Positions 41,685 through 52,631 of a stretch of 55,341 nucleotides of DNA are shown here, in pieces (within the stretch, counting starts at the first letter, position 1; every line of letters starts with the position of its first letter). Source of the DNA: Acetobacter cerevisiae (GTDB lineage Bacteria > Pseudomonadota > Alphaproteobacteria > Acetobacterales > Acetobacteraceae); NCBI RefSeq assembly GCF_001580535.1, contig NZ_LHZA01000142.1, positions 1-55,341 on the forward strand. Reading direction: 5' to 3'. The notes beneath the pieces were generated by a model, which saw only the letters and a program-made list of their open reading frames with translations, was not told the origin of the DNA and ran no database searches. A program made the position numbers and the translations under genes.

Positions 41685-42674
41685 TTACAGCAATTCCTGC
41701 AGGAGCGGCACAAAGGGAATATCCGCGTCCGGCATGGGGTAATCATGCAGGTCTTCCGGTTTTACCCATGCCAGTGTCTGGCCTTCCTTCGGGGTCGGTG
41801 TTCCGGCCCAGCGGCGGCACAGATAAAGCGGCATCAGCAGATCAAACCCCTTGTAGGAGTGTGATGCGAAGGTAAACGGGGCGAGGCAGGCGCGGGAGAC
41901 ATCCAGCCCCAGTTCCTCTTCCAGTTCCCGCATCAGCGCGACTTCCGGCGTTTCTCCGGGTTCGACTTTCCCGCCGGGAAATTCCCACAGGCCTGCGAGA
42001 CTTTTCCCCTCCGGCCGTTTGGCCAGCAGAATACGCCCCTGCGCGTCAATCAGCGCGGCGGCAGACACAAGAACAAGCTTGCGGGGAGCAGCGATACCGT
42101 CCGCCTGCGGGCCGGCAGGCGTATCGAGATCATCGCGCGTGGCTTCAAACACCCGCACGGGGTGGTCTTTCCCACGGGCCACAAACATCTGTTTGTCCGT
42201 GCCAATGGCCCGGAACCCGATATGTTCAAGCACACGGGCGGAGGCGGCATTATCATCCGCAACCGTGGCGCGCAGGCAGGTAATGTCCAGATTGGCCAGC
42301 GCCCAGCGGGCCAGACGGCCTGCAGCAAGGGTGGCAATGCCCCGGCCCCAGTACGTGCGGCCTATCCAGTAACCCAGCATGCCAACGCGCCCAACCTGCG
42401 GCACTGTTTGCACACGCAGGCCTACGCAGCCCACAAAGGTGTCGTTCTCATCCAGAATGGCAAAATGACAACCTTCTCTGGCCCGATGCATGGAGAGCGT
42501 AGACGCAATCCAGTCATCCGCCAGTTCCCGCGGGTAGGGGAAGGGCAGGCGGCTGAGCATGCGCACCACTTCCCAGTCATTGACCAGATTGTGGAGCGCA
42601 GGGGCATCATCAGGCAGCAGAGGGCGCAGCCGGTAGGGCGGCGCCTCCAGAACCAGAGACGTGATCTCAGGCAT
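41685..42674 (-). CDS. GNAT acetyltransferase - Nudix hydrolase fusion
   Basis: A 329-residue two-domain protein. Residues about 8-175 form a RimJ/RimL-type acetyltransferase ([36 protein letters not shown] as acetyl-CoA loop, [14 protein letters not shown]). Residues about 195-329 form a MutT-like Nudix domain with the full box [23 protein letters not shown] and the oxidised-nucleotide style start [20 protein letters not shown] (key part AAALID). The C-terminal domain likely removes damaged nucleoside triphosphates; the target of the acetyltransferase is unknown. It overlaps the upstream Rieske gene by 8 nt. Confidence 0.9.
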   Translation of the reverse strand: MPEITSLVLEAPPYRLRPLLPDDAPALHNLVNDWEVVRMLSRLPFPYPRELADDWIASTLSMHRAREGCHFAILDENDTFVGCVGLRVQTVPQVGRVGMLGYWIGRTYWGRGIATLAAGRLARWALANLDITCLRATVADDNAASARVLEHIGFRAIGTDKQMFVARGKDHPVRVFEATRDDLDTPAGPQADGIAAPRKLVLVSAAALIDAQGRILLAKRPEGKSLAGLWEFPGGKVEPGETPEVALMRELEEELGLDVSRACLAPFTFASHSYKGFDLLMPLYLCRRWAGTPTPKEGQTLAWVKPEDLHDYPMPDADIPFVPLLQELL

Positions 42675-43782
42675 TCACAGCCGGTGCGGCGGGAACACCG
42701 CATTCTGCCAGAAGGGCACGCAGGGCGTTAATCACGGGGAAGACTTCCACATTGTGGTCACCGCCCAGCTCACGCCATGCGTTCTGTTCCAGTTCCACAA
42801 TTTCACGGTCTTCCGCAAAAATCCGCTCGGTAAAGGCAACAAGGAACGGCCATGCCAGTTCCAGAACGCCCGGCAGCTTGGGGCGCTTGACGGACAACAG
42901 GCCAAAGGTCCGGTTGGTCAGTTCTTCCGCATCCTGCGGGACGTAGACGATCCACAGATCCATCACCGGGTCTTCATCCCCCGTCTGGATGCGCAGGGTC
43001 TGATACGGATATTCCGTGCGGATGGTCATGACGTCACGATGCTGGAATTTTTCCGAGGAATCGCGGCGTTCACCAAAAATCAGAGCTTCACCCAGCGGCT
43101 GCTTGCCGCTGGTCCGGGCGAAGGAATAGCGGGCTTCCACCAGACCGGCTTTACGTTTCTGGCCCAGAAAGCGCGGGCGCATCTGGCCCATCTGCTTCAT
43201 GTGCATGAACTGATGGTTCATATCCATCAGGTTCTCATGCATGAAGCTGTAGTGGCACTTTACTTCCTGCCCGAAGAAGCGGGTCTTGTAGGCCGGGTCT
43301 CCCACACGGGCCAGACGCGGGGCCAGCGGCACGGAATCCGCTTTGTCCGGGTCTCCGGGGAAGATGAAAATCAGGCCATCCTGCTCACGGCAGGGGAAGG
43401 TCCGCACACCGTTGGGCAGCTTGCCCTTGCCCAGATAGGGCACATCAATGCAGCGACCAGAGCGGCCATAGGCCCAGCCATGATAGCAGCACTGGACGGA
43501 CTGACCGCAGACCTTGCCTTTGCTGAGCGGCACCTGTCGGTGTGCACAGCGGTCTTCCAGCGCAAAAATTGCGCCTTCCGTGGGGCGCACCAGAGCGATG
43601 GGCGTCCCTGCATAGCGCGTGCCGATGGTCTTGCCCGGCTTGAGTTCTTTGGACCACGCAACCGGATACCAGAAGTCCGGATTAGAGCGGATGCGCCGCA
43701 GATCCGTACCGGTGGTGGTGTTATGCCCCGCGCCAAAAGAGGGTGTATCGTCTGGTGTGTCGGTCTGAACGGTCTGGTCCAT
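42667..43782 (-). CDS. Rieske-type aromatic ring-hydroxylating oxygenase, alpha subunit
   Basis: A 371-residue Rieske non-haem iron oxygenase of the vanillate O-demethylase / phthalate dioxygenase type. The N-terminal Rieske centre has CAH and CCYHGW (C-x-H and C-x2-H ligands, about residues 79-101), and the catalytic iron site is [13 protein letters not shown] near residue 180 with the bridging Asp. No reductase or ferredoxin gene is beside it, so electrons must come from elsewhere. The substrate is not evident; membrane-lipid or aromatic substrates are both possible. Confidence 0.85.
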   Translation of the reverse strand: MDQTVQTDTPDDTPSFGAGHNTTTGTDLRRIRSNPDFWYPVAWSKELKPGKTIGTRYAGTPIALVRPTEGAIFALEDRCAHRQVPLSKGKVCGQSVQCCYHGWAYGRSGRCIDVPYLGKGKLPNGVRTFPCREQDGLIFIFPGDPDKADSVPLAPRLARVGDPAYKTRFFGQEVKCHYSFMHENLMDMNHQFMHMKQMGQMRPRFLGQKRKAGLVEARYSFARTSGKQPLGEALIFGERRDSSEKFQHRDVMTIRTEYPYQTLRIQTGDEDPVMDLWIVYVPQDAEELTNRTFGLLSVKRPKLPGVLELAWPFLVAFTERIFAEDREIVELEQNAWRELGGDHNVEVFPVINALRALLAECGVPAAPAVNA

Positions 43783-43937
43783 CTTGCCTCTATGTCATGA
43801 CGTTCGGGGCCGCGTCATCCTGACACTGCCGATTAGCGGATGCATGCAACCGTATATCACGCAAAGAGGCAAGACGCAGAGGGAACGGAATGCCCGGTTA
43901 TTCTCTTTTTATTTGCAAATTATTCAGAAACTGAATG

Positions 43938-44432
43938 TTACGCTGCTTTGGGTGTTGGTCTGGGCATAGGTCCCTCGCGCTTCAGCCCATGCCAGGCAAT
44001 CAGGCTATCCCCCAGAAACAGGCCCAGCGCTCCCACCGTGCAGGCAAGGGCCATCCCGAACATAACCACCAGCCAGGTGGCGACGGAGGAATCCCGCACA
44101 CTGCCCATAAACAGCACAAACGCTGCCCCGCAGGAGGCCGCGCCCCCAAGCCCTCCGGCCAGAATGGCCGTGTCCAGCATCAGGGTGCGGTGGTGCAGGC
44201 GGACAAGGTGTTTCTCCAGCGTCTGGTTTCGGTCCGGATCGTCATTCCCGTCCATCAGCAGGGCATTGGCCTGTTCAATATGGTCGGACACGCGGGCCAG
44301 ACGGGTATTGAACAGGTTGAGCAGCGTGCCGATGCCCGAAAGCATGAAAACCGGCGTCAGCGCGATCTGGATGATATGCGCAACGCTATCAATCGGTTCG
44401 GCGGAGATGCCTGCCAGAACGGGAAAGGCCAT
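43938..44432 (-). CDS. DUF2721 membrane protein
   Basis: A 164-residue protein with three hydrophobic helices (about 20-42, 85-108 and 118-146). IIQIALTPVFMLSGIGTLLNLFNTRLARVSDHI (key parts ALTPVFML and RLARVSDH) is the signature of the DUF2721 family, whose function is unknown. It lies 46 bp downstream of the DUF815 gene on the same strand. Confidence 0.85.
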   Translation of the reverse strand: MAFPVLAGISAEPIDSVAHIIQIALTPVFMLSGIGTLLNLFNTRLARVSDHIEQANALLMDGNDDPDRNQTLEKHLVRLHHRTLMLDTAILAGGLGGAASCGAAFVLFMGSVRDSSVATWLVVMFGMALACTVGALGLFLGDSLIAWHGLKREGPMPRPTPKAA

Positions 44433-44478
44433 GAAGCGGAAAGTCCTTGCTGCCAGAACAGTGGGGCGAGAGGAGGAT

Positions 44479-45366
44479 CTAGCGGCTGGAGGCCAGTTCT
44501 GCCGTCAGGTCTTCAATGAACTGGAAGGCCACCCGGCCAGAGCGGCCGCCACGGGTGATGGCCCATGCATTGGCGCGGGCTGTCAGATCCTCATCGCTGA
44601 TGGGAAGGGCGCGTTCTCTCGCATAGGTCCGCACCATGTCAAGAAACACATCCTGCGGGCAGGCATGAAAGCCAAGCCACAGGCCGAACCGGTCGGAGAG
44701 GGAGACTTTCTCTTCCGTGGCTTCAGACGGATTGATGGCGGTGGCGCGTTCGTTCTCAATCATCTCACGCGGCATCAGGTGCCGGCGGTTGGAGGTGGCG
44801 TAGAACAGAACATTCTCCGGCCGCCCGGCAATGCCGCCATCCAATACGGATTTCAGGGCTTTGTAATCGCGGTCTTCTTTCTCAAAGGACAGATCATCAC
44901 AGAAGATGATGAAGCGGCGCGGGCTTTCCCGCAGCATGGCCAGCAGGTCCGGCAGGGTGGCCAGATCTTCCCGCTGGATTTCCACCAGCGCCACCCGGCC
45001 CTGACCGGGCGCGCACGGCTTACCATCCACCTGATTGACCAGCGCATGCGCGCCCTTAACCAGGGAGGATTTGCCCATACCGCGTGAGCCCCACAACATG
45101 GCGTTGTTGGCAGGCAGCCCGCGGGCGAAATGCTCGGTATTGTCCATCAGCGTCTGGCGCTGCGAGTCCACACCCTGCAACAAACCGGCAGGCACATGCG
45201 CCACATGGGCCACCGGCAGCAGCCGCCCGCGTTCGGGGAGCCAGACAAACGCGTCAGCCTGATCCACCCCATCCAGGCTTGGCGGCGGAGGGGAGAGGCG
45301 CTCCAGCGCTGAGGCAATACGTTCAAGGACGGAGAGAGGCGCGGTATCCATCAGGGCAGGGTCCAT
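44479..45366 (-). CDS. DUF815 family ATPase
   Basis: A 295-residue AAA-type ATPase. Walker A is GSRGMGKSSLVKG (about 93-105), Walker B is FIIFCDDLSFE, and LFYATSNRRHLMP with the downstream Arg-rich segment acts as sensor. These are the hallmarks of DUF815, a widespread but uncharacterised proteobacterial ATPase. The ATG at 45351 is an alternative start. The gene is divergent from yajC. Confidence 0.88.
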   Translation of the reverse strand: MDPALMDTAPLSVLERIASALERLSPPPPSLDGVDQADAFVWLPERGRLLPVAHVAHVPAGLLQGVDSQRQTLMDNTEHFARGLPANNAMLWGSRGMGKSSLVKGAHALVNQVDGKPCAPGQGRVALVEIQREDLATLPDLLAMLRESPRRFIIFCDDLSFEKEDRDYKALKSVLDGGIAGRPENVLFYATSNRRHLMPREMIENERATAINPSEATEEKVSLSDRFGLWLGFHACPQDVFLDMVRTYARERALPISDEDLTARANAWAITRGGRSGRVAFQFIEDLTAELASSR

Positions 45367-45506
45367 GGTTGTGCCGCCGGGGAACTTCCGGCAGGAAAGG
45401 AGGTGGTGCGACGGCTTATCTTCAAGGGATGCTTGACGTGTGAGCCGTGAAAATTATGGTCACGCATCTTAATTACGCAACCAGCCTTTCCGGAAAGCCT
45501 GCCATC

Positions 45507-45869
45507 ATGTCCAATTTTCTTATTCCCGCAGCCTATGCCCAGTCCGCCGGTGGCGGGGGTGCTGGCTCGAGTCTGATGTCGTTCCTGCCGTTCATTGGTG
45601 TGTTCGTCATCATGTATTTCCTGATGATTCGCCCGCAGCAGCAGAAGCAGAAGCAGCTCCAGAATGAGCTGAAGTCCCTGCGTCGTGGTGATCGGATTGT
45701 CACTGCAGGCGGCATTATCGGCATTGTGCAGAAATCTCGTGACGACAGTCAGGAAATTGAAGTGGAAATCGCCCCCAACGTCCGCGTCATGGTTCTGCGC
45801 AGCACCGTCACCACGGTTCTGACCAGCACGGCCAAACCGGCCAATGATGTAGCGGACGCCAAGAAATAA
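45507..45869 (+). CDS. yajC: Preprotein translocase subunit YajC
   Basis: A 120-residue single-helix inner-membrane protein that associates with SecDF in the Sec translocon. After a periplasmic start (PAAYAQSAGGGG) come the helix FLPFIGVFVIMYFLMIRPQQQ and the typical LKSLRRGDRIVTAGGIIGIV. The frame is open from 45447, but ATG 45507 with GGAAAG upstream fits the family. secD/secF are not in the window, though in many relatives they follow yajC; here a terminator follows instead. Confidence 0.94.
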   Translation: MSNFLIPAAYAQSAGGGGAGSSLMSFLPFIGVFVIMYFLMIRPQQQKQKQLQNELKSLRRGDRIVTAGGIIGIVQKSRDDSQEIEVEIAPNVRVMVLRSTVTTVLTSTAKPANDVADAKK

Positions 45870-45912
45870 GCGTGCGATGCATTAGGCGGCGCATTCTCGG
45901 GCGCTGTTACAG

Positions 45913-45939
45913 AAAGCGGGCTTCTTGCCCGCTTTTTTT
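45913..45939 (+). terminator. Intrinsic terminator after yajC
   Basis: AAAGCGGGC, a 5-nt loop TTCTT, then GCCCGCTTTTTTT. It is a classical stem and T-run 43 bp after the yajC stop. Confidence 0.94.
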
Positions 45940-45956
45940 GTGCCCGGAGGCGTAGA

Positions 45957-46406
45957 TTAGAGAGGCTCGTTTTCGGCTGCCAGACGGGCGTCCGCCGTGT
46001 CACTCTGGGCAATTTCCTCGGTCACATCTAAAGCCAGAACTTCGCCTGCCATGATGATGCTCAGCAGCGCCAGAATTTTCAGGCCCAGCGTATCGTTGCT
46101 TTGTGGGTGGCCGTGCAGAATATGCAGCACAAGGGGCGTGAGAGCAGGCAGAGGCAAAAGCCAGAAGACCGCACGCCAGATCGGTTTTTGGATACGGGAC
46201 CGATAAAATGTAGCCAACCTCCGCTCTTTTTTCAGCACGAATTTCAGGAACAGGACGATTGCCGTGCCAATGGCAAGGGATATGAGCGGCATCAGCACCA
46301 CTGTGGACGCCACCTCATGCCAGTTACAATAAGCCAGTCCAAGCAGGGCCACTCCCACCCATGATGAAAAATAGATGGCAATGCCGATAATGGAATAATG
46401 CTTCAC
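45957..46406 (-). CDS. Small membrane protein, unrecognised
   Basis: A 149-residue protein with four hydrophobic segments (about 5-26, 34-57, 76-96 and 106-124) and an acidic C-terminal tail (LDVTEEIAQSDTADARLAAENEPL, about 22 residues). The start is a GTG at 46406 behind TTGAGGAT. The middle loop is basic (KKERRLATFYRSRIQKP), which puts it on the cytoplasmic side. I recognise no family. Confidence 0.6.
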   Translation of the reverse strand: MKHYSIIGIAIYFSSWVGVALLGLAYCNWHEVASTVVLMPLISLAIGTAIVLFLKFVLKKERRLATFYRSRIQKPIWRAVFWLLPLPALTPLVLHILHGHPQSNDTLGLKILALLSIIMAGEVLALDVTEEIAQSDTADARLAAENEPL

Positions 46407-46462
46407 GATACGATCCTCAAATGTCGTTTCCTGCGGTTTTACGACAAAATGATGCGCTATCG

Positions 46463-48724
46463 TTATAAAAAAGAGACCGGGTCGATATCCACATCCACCC
46501 GCACCTGCCGGTCCAGTTTCACCAGCCCCAGCCAGCGGCGCAGAATGGGCTGCACGGCAATGGATTTACGGGTGCGCAGCAGCAAACGCCGCCTGTGCCG
46601 CCCGCGCAGGATAGCCATGGGGGCCGGGGCGGGACCAAGAACCTGAATGCCATCCCCATAAGGGGCTACGCGGCCAAGAGCTGCGGCGGCATCATCAGCG
46701 GCTACGGCGGTGTCAGCACTCACAATCAACGCCGCGAGCCGACCATAAGGCGGCCAGAAGCCGGGGCGTCTCTGCTCGGCTTCTTGCGTCATGAACGCAT
46801 CAAAATCGCCAGAAAGGAGGGCCTGCATCACCGGATGTTCCGGCGTGTAGCTTTGTAGCAAAACGCGGCCCGGTGTGCTGGCGCGCCCCGCACGCCCTGC
46901 CACCTGATGCAGAAGCTGGATGGTGCGCTCACCAGCCCGCAGGTCACCCCCGCCAAGCCCGAGGTCGGCATCCACAATGCCAACCAGTGTCAGATGCGGA
47001 AAATGCCAGCCTTTGGCGACAATCTGCGTGCCAATCACCAGATCGACTTCCCTGCGGGAAATCTTGCCAACCGCTTCCGCCGTGGCGGCGGGGCCGCCCA
47101 GCGTGTCACTGGCCATCACCAGAATGCGGGCATCGGGGAACAGATGGCGGGCTTCTTCCGTAATGCGCTCAATGCCCGGCCCGATGGGCGTCAGGCTTTG
47201 CTCCGCCCCGCAGGAGGGGCAGGCTTCGGGCATGGGTTCGGTATGATCGCAAAAATGGCAGGAGAGAATTTTGCGGTTCCGGTGCTCCACCAGCCATGCG
47301 GTACAGTGCGGACATTCCATGCGGTGCCCACAGCTCCGGCATAAGGTGAGGGGGGCATAGCCGCGCCGGTTGAGGAACAGCATGGCCTGTTCCTTGCGCT
47401 CAAAGGTCGCGGTCAGTTCTTCCGTCAGGGCCGGGGAGAGAAACAGGCCGCGGGGCGGGGGATGGTCCCGCATGTCCAGAATCCGGGTTTCCGGCAGGGC
47501 CGCGCCGCCATGGCGGGAGGGCAGAACCAGATGCCGGTAACGCCCGGCCTCCACATTGGCCAGCGATTCCAGACTAGGCGTGGCCGAGACCAGCACAATG
47601 GGGAACCCCGCCAGCCGCGCCCGCACCACGGCCATATCCCGCGCACTGTAGATGACACCTTCTTCCTGCTTGAACAGGGCCTCGTGCTCTTCATCCACAA
47701 TAATCAGGCCGAGGTTCTTGAACGGCAGGAAGAGAGCCGACCGCGCCCCCACAACCACCGTGGCACTGCCATCTGCCGTGCCGTGCCATGTCAGACGGCG
47801 TGCACGCTGGCCGACTTCCGAATGCCAGATGGCGGGCTGCGTGCCAAAGCGGCGTGTAAAGCGCTCCATCCACTGAGCGGAAAGGGCAATTTCCGGCAGC
47901 AGAACCAGCGCCTGCTTGCCCTGCTCCAGGCAGGCGGCAATGGCTTCCAGATAGATCTCGGTTTTGCCGGAGCCGGTCACGCCTTCCAGCAGCGTGACGG
48001 AAAAGCGCCCTTCCGCCACGGTCTGGCGCAAGGCATCTGTGGCCTCAGCCTGTGCGCCTTCCAGCACGGGTAAATTATGGAACGGGTCCGGGGCGGCAAA
48101 GGCGCGCTCCGGTCCAAGGGGAACGGGGGTTAAAGCGCCTGCATCGGCCAGACCTTTTACCACGCCGGGACCAACGCTTGCGGCGGTCGCAAGGTCCGTA
48201 GTGGTGCGGGCCGTGCCATCGGCCAGCAAGGTCAGTACTTTCTGGCGGGCCGGTGTCAGGCGCAGTCCATCCGGCTGGGGGGATGCCGCCAGCCAGCCCG
48301 TGGAGGGTGTGGGCACCCCGCGCATATGGAGGCGGAGCGTCATGGCGAGCACCATGCCGGGGGCAGAGAGCGTATAGGCCGCTACCCAGTCTACAAAGCG
48401 TCGCAGTTCGGCAGTGAGCGGCGGCAGTTCCAGCCGTTCCGCTACAGGGCGCAGCTTTGCCGCATCCACAGTGCGTTGGGGTGGTGGCGCGAATTCCGGG
48501 GGCAGAGAGCTGGTAGCATCCCACACCACCCCGGTTTGCCTGCGGTGGCCGAGGGGGACCGTTACAATATCGCCGGGTTGCAGCGCCATTTCTGCCGGGG
48601 CCGCATAATCAAACGGACCGGGGAACGGCATGGGCAACAGCACGGACACTCTCTGGCGCGCAGACCCGGCAGCAGAAGCCGGAAGCCGGGCAGGCTGAGG
48701 AGAGGGAGAAGGTGCAGGCGCCAT
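46463..48724 (-). CDS. priA: Primosomal protein N' (replication restart helicase)
   Basis: A 753-residue superfamily 2 helicase that loads the replisome at stalled forks. Walker A GVTGSGKT is at 248-255 and the DEEH box at 344-347. Two zinc-binding clusters follow, CRSCGHRMECPHC and CHFCDHTEPMPEACPSC, giving the eight-cysteine pattern of PriA. IVAKGWHFPHLTLVGIVDAD and HQVAGRAGRA are helicase motifs V and VI. The N-terminus has a Pro/Ala-rich extension of about 24 residues. Confidence 0.96.
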   Translation of the reverse strand: MAPAPSPSPQPARLPASAAGSARQRVSVLLPMPFPGPFDYAAPAEMALQPGDIVTVPLGHRRQTGVVWDATSSLPPEFAPPPQRTVDAAKLRPVAERLELPPLTAELRRFVDWVAAYTLSAPGMVLAMTLRLHMRGVPTPSTGWLAASPQPDGLRLTPARQKVLTLLADGTARTTTDLATAASVGPGVVKGLADAGALTPVPLGPERAFAAPDPFHNLPVLEGAQAEATDALRQTVAEGRFSVTLLEGVTGSGKTEIYLEAIAACLEQGKQALVLLPEIALSAQWMERFTRRFGTQPAIWHSEVGQRARRLTWHGTADGSATVVVGARSALFLPFKNLGLIIVDEEHEALFKQEEGVIYSARDMAVVRARLAGFPIVLVSATPSLESLANVEAGRYRHLVLPSRHGGAALPETRILDMRDHPPPRGLFLSPALTEELTATFERKEQAMLFLNRRGYAPLTLCRSCGHRMECPHCTAWLVEHRNRKILSCHFCDHTEPMPEACPSCGAEQSLTPIGPGIERITEEARHLFPDARILVMASDTLGGPAATAEAVGKISRREVDLVIGTQIVAKGWHFPHLTLVGIVDADLGLGGGDLRAGERTIQLLHQVAGRAGRASTPGRVLLQSYTPEHPVMQALLSGDFDAFMTQEAEQRRPGFWPPYGRLAALIVSADTAVAADDAAAALGRVAPYGDGIQVLGPAPAPMAILRGRHRRRLLLRTRKSIAVQPILRRWLGLVKLDRQVRVDVDIDPVSFL

Positions 48725-48846
48725 GGGGTTCTATGTAAGCGGAGGTCCGGTTAAAGAACAGTGCTTGCGAAACCATAAAAACTCTGAACAAGTCAGCAGG
48801 GCCTTCAGAGCATGCTGAAGAGTGCAGATCTGTTTGAGAGGGTGCG

Positions 48847-50789
<1,943 letters not shown>

Positions 50790-50791
50790 TC

Positions 50792-51742
50792 ATGCGCACA
50801 CGGGCAGTTCAGGCAGCACTTCTCACCGCATTCTGTGCGGCGGTCTCACCTGCGTTTGGTACGCAGGCGGCCACTGCTGCGGAAGGGCTGTGCCATCATG
50901 AACGGATTGCCCGTGTGCCTTTACATGATGATCTGGGGTTTCTGAACATCCCGGTCGAAATCAACAAACATCCGGCGCGTATGATTGTTGATACCGGGGC
51001 AGAGGGCAGTCTGCTCTCCCCCGAGGCCGCTGAGGGTTTTGATGTCCAGCTGGACCCGTCTGTTCATACCCTCATGCACGGTACGGGCGGGGTCGGGCGG
51101 ATGGTGCCCAATGGTGTGGTGCGGTCGCTTACGCTAGGGGGGCTGGAAACCGGCCCGATTTCCATGCCGGTTGGGGACCTGCCGGGAAAGCCCGTCACGC
51201 AACCTCCGGTTGAAGGTCTGGTCGGAGGGGATCTGCTTTCGCACTATGATGTGGAATTCGATGTTGCGGAGGGCTGGCTGACTTTCTGGTCCGTCAAAAG
51301 CGGTTCTTCTGCCTGTGCCGGGCCAGTGGACTGGCATGTGATTTACCGGGCAGTACCACTGGAATCAGCAGGCAGGCGTGTCATTGTTCAGGTGCTGCTG
51401 GACGGCATGCCGTTGCGCGCTTTGGTGGATAGCGGCGCACGGTCCCGTATTCTGTCAGACAAAGCCGCTGAAAGGCTGGGGGTTACGGCCCGCATTTTAG
51501 CGGCTGATCCGGGGGGGCTGACCAGTGGGGTGGATGGCCATACGCAAGTCTATCACTGGCATAAGTTCCACACGTTCCAGATTGGGCAAGAGCAGGAAAA
51601 AGCACCGGTTTTAACCGTGGCACCCATTCATGATTCTGTGGATATGCTGTTGGGGTCAGACTGGTTTGCGGCGCATCGTGTCTGGATTTCGTATCAGACA
51701 GGCATGCTCTACGTCATGCCAGCGCTCAAGCGGCGGAATTAA
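50792..51742 (+). CDS. Secreted retropepsin-like aspartyl protease, two domains
   Basis: A 316-residue exported protein with a signal peptide (about 1-29) and two copies of the retropepsin active-site motif: IVDTGAEGSLLS (Asp67) and LVDSGARSRILS (Asp about 213), each followed by a Leu-Gly or Gly-Phe segment. Carrying both halves in one chain resembles pepsin-like pairing, whereas bacterial retropepsin-like proteins often have one. It starts 2 nt after pip. Substrate unknown; periplasmic proteolysis is likely. Confidence 0.82.
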   Translation: MRTRAVQAALLTAFCAAVSPAFGTQAATAAEGLCHHERIARVPLHDDLGFLNIPVEINKHPARMIVDTGAEGSLLSPEAAEGFDVQLDPSVHTLMHGTGGVGRMVPNGVVRSLTLGGLETGPISMPVGDLPGKPVTQPPVEGLVGGDLLSHYDVEFDVAEGWLTFWSVKSGSSACAGPVDWHVIYRAVPLESAGRRVIVQVLLDGMPLRALVDSGARSRILSDKAAERLGVTARILAADPGGLTSGVDGHTQVYHWHKFHTFQIGQEQEKAPVLTVAPIHDSVDMLLGSDWFAAHRVWISYQTGMLYVMPALKRRN

Positions 51743-51759
51743 ACGCTCGGCCTTGAAAA

Positions 51760-51790
51760 AAAACCGGGGCACCTTGTGGATGCCCCGGCC
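51760..51790. terminator. Bidirectional terminator between protease and PsiF-like gene
   Basis: CCGGGGCA (51764-51771) pairs with TGCCCCGG (51781-51788) around 9 nt. The minus strand follows it with eight T (from the A-run 51756-51763), so it serves the minus-strand PsiF-like gene best; it also lies just past the plus-strand protease stop. Confidence 0.88.
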
Positions 51791-51795
51791 TTTAA

Positions 51796-52299
51796 TCAGC
51801 CCGCTTTCAGGTGGGTGTTGCACTGGCTGTAATAGCCGCCACCCTTCTGGATCCATTTCAGGCTGCCATTGCCAGTGCCGGTCTTATTGGCATTGTACTG
51901 GTCAAGGCAGGTCTTCATACGGGCTTTACCAGCGCTCAGCTTCGCATACTGCGGAGCAACAGCGCTCGGGAAGACAACGCCAGCCGTGGTGGCGGCTGCC
52001 GGAGCTGCTGTGCTGGCTGCGGTCGGTGCTGTTGCCGGGGCAGCGGGAGCGGCCTCTTTTGCGGTTTCTGCCGGAGTTGTGGCCGCCGGAGCAGTTGTCG
52101 CTGCGGGCGTTGCTGCCGCATCACATTTGGCAGCTTTAAATTGCTTGTAGCTCTGGCCATCCAGTGTGCCAGCGGTGCGAGCAGCAGCGAAGCTGGCATG
52201 ACATTCCTTTGCGCTCAGGGCATGAGCAGCCGGAGCGGAAAGGGCGGTGGCACAGCTCAGAGCCAGTGCTGCAAGCGCAAAGCGAGCGGAAGATGTCAT
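51796..52299 (-). CDS. Secreted PsiF-like repeat protein with Ala/Pro linker
   Basis: A 167-residue exported protein. The signal peptide ends near ALSAPAAHA, then a PsiF-type half (LSAKECHASFAAARTAGTLDGQSYKQFKAAKC), a low-complexity linker of about 55 residues made of Ala, Thr and Pro, and a second conserved half (SAGKARMKTCLDQYNANK ... YYSQCNTHLKAG). The Cys spacing suggests disulfide-linked helices. PsiF-like proteins are phosphate-starvation-linked in enterics; that regulation is not shown here. ATG 52299 has GATGAGG upstream, which the ATG at 52314 lacks. Confidence 0.65.
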   Translation of the reverse strand: MTSSARFALAALALSCATALSAPAAHALSAKECHASFAAARTAGTLDGQSYKQFKAAKCDAAATPAATTAPAATTPAETAKEAAPAAPATAPTAASTAAPAAATTAGVVFPSAVAPQYAKLSAGKARMKTCLDQYNANKTGTGNGSLKWIQKGGGYYSQCNTHLKAG

Positions 52300-52567
52300 A
52301 AGGAAAAACCTCATCCAAATACCAGGGCTGGAAGATGCAGCACCATGCCGCAGCGCCCTGACTATTGTTACATCTTATGATGAATAAATGTGTTTGGAAA
52401 AGGGTTATCCCCAACAGGCTTGCTTTGGTCCTTTACGTAATCATGCAAGCCGCGGGCCTTCATCTTGTCTGATGCAGCTTTTCCGTCATTGTCGTCTGGA
52501 ATGTTTGTCAGAAGAGATGAAGATGAGTGGTCCGGCAATGGAAGTGCACTGAAAGTGCCATAAAAAA
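52300..52567. other. Intergenic stretch upstream of the PsiF-like gene
   Basis: About 270 bp between the PsiF-like start and the amtB terminator. Beyond the ribosome site of the PsiF-like gene I see no gene, tRNA or strong hairpin. It should contain the minus-strand promoter of that gene. Confidence 0.5.
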
Positions 52568-52599
52568 AGCCCCTTCCGGCACAGAGGCGGGAAGGGGCT
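52568..52599 (-). terminator. Intrinsic terminator after amtB
   Basis: On the minus strand AGCCCCTTCC and GGAAGGGGCT form a perfect 10-bp stem with a 12-nt loop, followed by a run of seven T. It lies 33 bp after the amtB stop codon. Confidence 0.93.
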
Positions 52600-52631
52600 C
52601 GAACAGCGGCATGATAAAACTGAGGAGAGGG

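Noticed and set aside
48725-48846. dif-like site next to xerC
   Set aside because: I searched the priA-xerC gap by eye for an XerC/XerD-type 28-bp palindrome and saw none.
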